Below, in pieces: positions 40,501-44,265 of a DNA stretch of 44,265 nt (position 1 is the first letter of the stretch; each line of letters opens with the position of its first letter). The position numbers and the translations under genes are program-made. This stretch comes from Fimisoma sp964619315 (GTDB lineage: Bacteria; Bacillota; Clostridia; Peptostreptococcales; Anaerovoracaceae). The DNA lies in NCBI GenBank assembly GCA_964619315.1, contig CAZUEH010000010.1, positions 1 through 44,265 of the forward strand, written 5' to 3'. The notes under the pieces are model-generated. The model searched no databases. It saw nothing but the letters and a program-made list of their open reading frames with translations, and was not told where the DNA came from.

Positions 40501-41697
40501 ATGGATGATTGGAACAGGTTTTCTGAAAGCGATGACAATTTTGAGGAATTCAATAGTCTCGTGCATGATACGGCAAAACCAGAACCCGCAAAGCAAGAAT
40601 CTTTTGTAACTAAAAAAACTTTTATTATTGCTTTAATTCTTGTGATGATCTTTTCGACAATTTTAGGCGCTGGTGGATATGCCTTGTCAGCGTCCTTGTT
40701 TGGCAACTCTGCTTCAGGGAAAAACATAAACGCAAACAACTTCAATTTAACTAAGGCCACCGGAAGCGAACTTTCTATACAAGAGATTGTTGCTAAGAAC
40801 GAAAACTCCGTGGTTGCTATCACCACTGAGTCAATGTCTACAGATTCTTGGGCGGGCCAATATGTAACAAACGGTGCTGGAAGCGGTGTCGTCTACAGCA
40901 AAGACGGCTACATTCTCACTAACAATCATGTAATCGAAGGCGCTAGCACTATAACAGTGACCCTTCACGATGGCACAACCCACCAAGCTACTTTGGTGGC
41001 GGCAGACAGTCAAACTGATATTGCCGTACTAAAAATAGAAGCTACTGACTTGATCCCTGTTACTATTTCAGATGAAACTCAGCTCTCTGTAGGTGATTTG
41101 TCAGTCGTTATTGGCAATCCTTTGGGGACTTTGGCTGGCACTGCAACAGAAGGTATCATAAGTGGACTCGAAAGAGAAATATCATTGGAGGGTAAACCAA
41201 TGTCTCTCCTTCAAATAAGTGCCTCTGTCAATCCGGGAAATTCCGGAGGTGGAGTATTTGATCAATATGGTAATTTGATAGGGCTCGTGGTCGCCAAATC
41301 TTCAGGCTCAGATGTTGAGGGTCTAGGCTTCGCCATCCCTGCTGACACTGTCAAATCTATTGCAGATTCTCTAATCAGTAACGGTTACGTCAAAGACCGT
41401 CCTATAGCAGGAATAACCATTGTCGACCTTACCTCTGCTTCCGAGGCGATGAAATACGGCGTCAAAGACACGGGTGTCTATATACAAGAGGTTACTGGCA
41501 AAAATGCCACTGCTGCTGGTCTAAAAGCTGGCGATCTGGTTTATATGATAAATGATGAAAAAGTTACAAGCTCCGCAATGCTCATTCAAAAGATCCAAGA
41601 GCACAAAGTGGGCGATAAAGTCAAACTCACTGTCGTAAGAGATGATAAAATGCAAGATATAAGCCTCACCTTAGAGGAGGCTAAAGCTACAAGTTAG
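40501..41697 (+). CDS. HtrA/DegP-like membrane-anchored serine protease
   Basis: The 398-residue protein has an acidic cytoplasmic N-terminus, one membrane helix (about residues 42-66) and an extracellular trypsin-like domain with the catalytic triad His in TNNHVIEG, Asp in SQTDIAVLK and Ser in NPGNSGGGVF. A C-terminal PDZ domain follows (about 300-390, GVYIQEVTGKNATAAGLKAG). This layout is that of Firmicute HtrA quality-control proteases. GGGGG precedes the ATG. It is a single-gene transcript. Confidence 0.95.
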   Translation: MDDWNRFSESDDNFEEFNSLVHDTAKPEPAKQESFVTKKTFIIALILVMIFSTILGAGGYALSASLFGNSASGKNINANNFNLTKATGSELSIQEIVAKNENSVVAITTESMSTDSWAGQYVTNGAGSGVVYSKDGYILTNNHVIEGASTITVTLHDGTTHQATLVAADSQTDIAVLKIEATDLIPVTISDETQLSVGDLSVVIGNPLGTLAGTATEGIISGLEREISLEGKPMSLLQISASVNPGNSGGGVFDQYGNLIGLVVAKSSGSDVEGLGFAIPADTVKSIADSLISNGYVKDRPIAGITIVDLTSASEAMKYGVKDTGVYIQEVTGKNATAAGLKAGDLVYMINDEKVTSSAMLIQKIQEHKVGDKVKLTVVRDDKMQDISLTLEEAKATS

Positions 41698-41769
41698 CAC
41701 CTAACAATCTTATGGTTTTAGATGCTTTATAATATTTGATTGTCCTTTCTAAAATAAATACTTATATTA

Positions 41770-41812
41770 GGCTACTGCCCTTGAAGAATTCTTCGGGGCA
41801 ATAGTCTTTTTT
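41770..41812 (+). terminator. Terminator of the HtrA gene
   Basis: A long stem (41770-41786 with 41791-41806, loop AATT) with one mismatch and one bulge is followed by six T residues. It ends 73 bases after the stop codon. Confidence 0.85.
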
Positions 41813-41863
41813 GTCGGTAGCCCCAGCTTTTTCAATCGCTTCACGCCTATTGCCACTTTTTTA

Positions 41864-41892
41864 TTGCATACATATTTAATTCGTGATATATT
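41864..41892 (+). promoter_or_regulatory. Promoter of the beta-propeller surface protein gene
   Basis: TTGCAT (41864-41869), a 17-bp spacer and TATATT (41887-41892) with TGA before the -10. Confidence 0.6.
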
Positions 41893-41947
41893 TTATGTAT
41901 CTAATATCGTACATAAAAACCAAGAATCTACTATGGGAGGTTCTAAA

Positions 41948-43377
41948 ATGAAAAAGAAGTTATCATATCTACTAATCGTTATTTTGATATTATCAATGTT
42001 CCCTATGTCTGCTTTTGCAGCAGATCCTGCAGAAGAAGCTGTGACAAGCATTTCTGTTGGTGATGTGCCTACAGCTTTGGACTTTGACAATTCAACAAAC
42101 ACTTTATGGGTTGTGAATAGCAACGATTCTTCTGTTAGCGTTATTGACCTGTCGACTAGAAAGGTCATAGACACTTTGTCCGTAGGCAGCAATCCTCATG
42201 ACATTGCTATTGGGTCTAAGTATGCATATGTTATTTGCAAAGATCAGGATTATGTCTATGTTTATGATCTCGAAACACGGGAAGAGGCTGGAGCTATCCA
42301 AGTTCAACGGTACACTAACAAGCTATATTTGGCTCCTGACGGCACTTTGTACGTCCTGTATTTAGGCGAAAATGCAGGTTGGGTTACAGAAATAGATACC
42401 ACGACCAATTCTGTTTCCAAAAAACACAGCATACTAGAAAATTCTACTTTTATGATGTAGTGGTTGACCCGGATAGCGGCACTGCTTATATGGCTCTTGG
42501 GGAGGATCTATTTATCGACAACCATCCTGATGAGGGCTATCTCATGGTTGATTACGCCGAAAATGCAATGATTTCCTTGACAGCGATTCCTTCCTGTATT
42601 GCCCTTGATCCCAATGGCACCCATATGTATGTTGCTGACGACGAAGATTATTTAAACGTTATTGATTTATATGCCGGCCAATTTATTGAGGATATTGACG
42701 TGGGAGATATACGCGGATTGGTTGCAACAGAAGACGGTCGACTTTATGCCCTTGACGGAACAAGTAAATCCATCCGTGTTTTCGACATATCGGATCCAAC
42801 TGCTGTGTCTGAAATTTCTTCAGTTGGTTTAGGCGATCCATTAGCACTTAACAGTTTGGCACTGAACGAAGCTCGTAACGAGCTATATGTATGCGACCTT
42901 TATGGCGACTCCGTGAAAATCATAAAGACAACACCAACCATATCAAGCGCTTCGCTTACAGTCGTTGCTTCTGACAAATTAAACCTTAAGGCTGCACTGC
43001 CACTAGGCAGCGCTATGGTAGAAGATTCCTCCGAAATAGGCTACTACATATCTACTGACTCAAAGTTGTCACCAACCAACCTTGTTGGCAAAAAGGTAGT
43101 AGTTAAGGAAGGCAATGCAGATTTTCCTTATGCTTTGGACGAAGCTCTAAGCGGTTTAGACAAGGACACTACCTACTATGTAATGGTATATGCAACTAGC
43201 GAAATAAATAACTCAGTAGCATATAGCCAAGTTATGTCTGCTAATTTAGCAGCACCTGGTAATGGAGGCAACGTTCCTAAAACAGGGGACAACAGCCCTA
43301 TGGCATTGCTATTCTTAATAGCGGCAGCAGGTAGCGCTATGGTCCTATTAAAAAGAACTAAAAATGAATCTAACTAA
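41948..43377 (+). pseudogene. Sortase-type surface beta-propeller protein with a frameshift
   Basis: The ATG at 41948 (GGGAGG upstream) opens a signal peptide (MKKKLSYLLIVILILSMF to AFAADP) and YVTN-like beta-propeller repeats (TLWVVNSNDSSVSVIDLSTR). The frame stops at 42458-42460, while the -1 frame continues the repeats (YDVVVDPDSGTAYMALGED onward) through a Fn3-like segment to a wall-sorting tail, VPKTGDNS plus hydrophobic helix and KRTKN. Restoring one base in T4 (42448-42451) or A6 (42419-42424) rejoins one protein of about 476 residues. Both halves are well kept, so the break is recent, programmed or an assembly error. The intact protein would be anchored on the cell surface; its ligand is unknown. 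Confidence 0.8.
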
Positions 43378-43390
43378 TACTTAATGTTTA

Positions 43391-43424
43391 GCCCTCTCTC
43401 GAATTGATCGGGAGAGGGCTTTTC
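43391..43424 (+). terminator. Terminator of the surface protein gene
   Basis: GCCCTCTC (43391-43398) pairs with GAGAGGGC (43412-43419), followed by TTTTC. Confidence 0.85.
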
Positions 43425-43429
43425 TTACG

Positions 43430-43465
43430 AAAAAGGGAGAACTCTTTTACAGAATTCTCCCTTTT
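43430..43465 (-). terminator. Terminator of the acyltransferase gene
   Basis: AAAAGGGAGAA (43431-43441) pairs with TTCTCCCTTTT (43455-43465). The minus-strand copy ends in a T-run just past the acyltransferase stop. Confidence 0.85.
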
Positions 43466-43469
43466 GATT

Positions 43470-44189
43470 TTATAAACCCCTTCTTATGGTATTTTCCAAT
43501 CTATCATTCAGCTCTGCCAACTCTTTTCTGTCAAGCTTGCTTGTATCTATAGCCTCGTGAATCAGAATGTCGATAGTCTTATCCTTTTGTATAGTTCCCT
43601 TTTCTTCAAATGCCTTGTAACTGTTTTTGATAGTTGCTGGTATGATTGTGGCTTTTGCTTTGGTGGCCAACTTAATGGCTCCTGCCTTAAACTCTCCCAT
43701 TTCCATCGACTGACTTCTCGTTCCCTCCGGGAAAATGACTAGGGAATATCCGTCTTTTAGCTTTTCCGCCCCTTCGTTTATAGTTGCCAACGAAGCCCTT
43801 GCATCGCCTCTTTTTATGAAAAGGCCTTCAATTATGAGCGCCCATTTTGAAAAGATAGGGATCTTTGTAAGTTCCTCTTTGGCGATTAGCCCAACCTGGT
43901 GCTTTGGTATATGCAAGAAAACTGCAATGTCAACATAAGACTGATGATTTGAAACGTAGACCACAGGGCCTTTTTCGGGTAAATTTTCTGGATTTATGAT
44001 GTTCATTTTCCAGTTGAGTTTTTTCATTACTTTATCTACAAAATAATTGCATACTTCGTAGATTGCCTGTCTTTCCTCTTCTTTTTTGCCCGCTGCCTTT
44101 AGGGCTAATATCTTTCTTCTATGAGGCCCTAACAAGGAGAGATTTTTTATTAAAAAATAAAAAAAGTTTATATTTCCATATATTTTCAC
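43470..44189 (-). CDS. 1-acyl-sn-glycerol-3-phosphate acyltransferase, PlsC family
   Basis: The 239-residue enzyme adds the second acyl chain to lysophosphatidic acid in phospholipid synthesis. It has the catalytic HX4D box in VSNHQSYVDIA, the GLFIKRGDA region and the acceptor-binding FPEGTRS. The start is a GTG at 44189 with GGAGG nine bases upstream. It uses acyl chains made by the fab cluster at the other end of the window, but is transcribed alone. Confidence 0.9.
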   Translation of the reverse strand: MKIYGNINFFYFLIKNLSLLGPHRRKILALKAAGKKEEERQAIYEVCNYFVDKVMKKLNWKMNIINPENLPEKGPVVYVSNHQSYVDIAVFLHIPKHQVGLIAKEELTKIPIFSKWALIIEGLFIKRGDARASLATINEGAEKLKDGYSLVIFPEGTRSQSMEMGEFKAGAIKLATKAKATIIPATIKNSYKAFEEKGTIQKDKTIDILIHEAIDTSKLDRKELAELNDRLENTIRRGL

Positions 44190-44231
44190 GATGTGCTTCC
44201 TCCAAAATTCATTTGTCTAATCTTAGCAATT

Positions 44232-44261
44232 ATTCTATCACAATTCTATGGTATTTTCCAA
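44232..44261 (-). promoter_or_regulatory. Promoter of the acyltransferase gene
   Basis: TTGGAA (44256-44261), an 18-bp spacer and TAGAAT (44232-44237) with TGA before the -10. Confidence 0.5.
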
Positions 44262-44265
44262 TGAA

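Noticed and set aside
43485..44262. 16-bp direct repeat TATGGTATTTTCCAAT at 43485-43500 and 44247-44262 flanking the acyltransferase gene
   Set aside because: One copy is coding sequence and the other a promoter; an AT-rich 16-mer recurring once in 44 kb is near chance expectation, and nothing marks a mobile element.

Overview
The window reads as chromosomal DNA of a low-GC, Gram-positive anaerobe of the Clostridia (Firmicutes). The evidence is an acc/fab cluster using FabK instead of FabI, a butyrate-type 3-hydroxyacyl-CoA dehydrogenase, an LTA-synthase-like enzyme, RNase M5, a DivIC-type division protein, strong AGGAGG ribosome sites and a sortase-type C-terminal signal. I cannot place it to genus from the sequence alone. 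Nearly all of it is housekeeping DNA. I see no rRNA, tRNA, insertion sequence, prophage or CRISPR array.

Layout. (1) 73-10666, minus strand: one almost gap-free type II fatty-acid operon, acpP-accB-accC-accD-accA-fabH-fabK-(second FabK-like flavoenzyme)-fabD-fabG-fabF-fabZ. It has a clear promoter with a 13-bp inverted repeat just downstream of the -10. A FabT-like MarR regulator follows at the 3' end with its own promoter. (2) 10730-14168, plus strand: a GIY-YIG-like small protein, then a structured leader that looks like a guanidine-IV (mepA) riboswitch ahead of a MATE exporter and a radical SAM protein, then a ZIP metal transporter. (3) 14175-19717, minus strand: SanA-like protein, GNAT acetyltransferase, LTA-synthase-like protein, KsgA, RNase M5 and DivIC/FtsB. 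(4) 19889-20259: a small membrane protein split by a frameshift at an A6 tract. (5) 20326-28853, minus strand: rho-DUF1385-prmC-rpmE-prfA-sua5-rpiB-upp-tyrS. (6) 28987-30888, minus strand: a ureohydrolase and an orphan amino-acid-binding lipoprotein behind a strong promoter with an ARG-box-like site. (7) 31042-31316: an unusual array of five 39-bp inverted-repeat units, followed by hbd, an ECF sigma factor with a small membrane partner, and an XRE regulator. (8) 34080-40371, minus strand: ClC transporter, DUF1846, DUF1934, Hsp33 and a phosphohexomutase. (9) 40472-43424, plus strand: HtrA protease and a frameshifted beta-propeller surface protein. (10) 43430-44261, minus strand: a PlsC-type acyltransferase.

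The most interesting items are four. The second FabK-like protein carries a four-cysteine motif that suggests a FabX-type iron-sulfur flavoenzyme for anaerobic unsaturated fatty acid synthesis. The GTATACTC/GAGTATAC palindrome array has 43/75/75/43 spacing and no explanation that I know of. The putative guanidine-IV leader appears to control a transporter plus a radical SAM gene. Two frameshifts in homopolymer tracts interrupt otherwise intact membrane or surface proteins. All similarity statements come from reading the translations; no database search was run.
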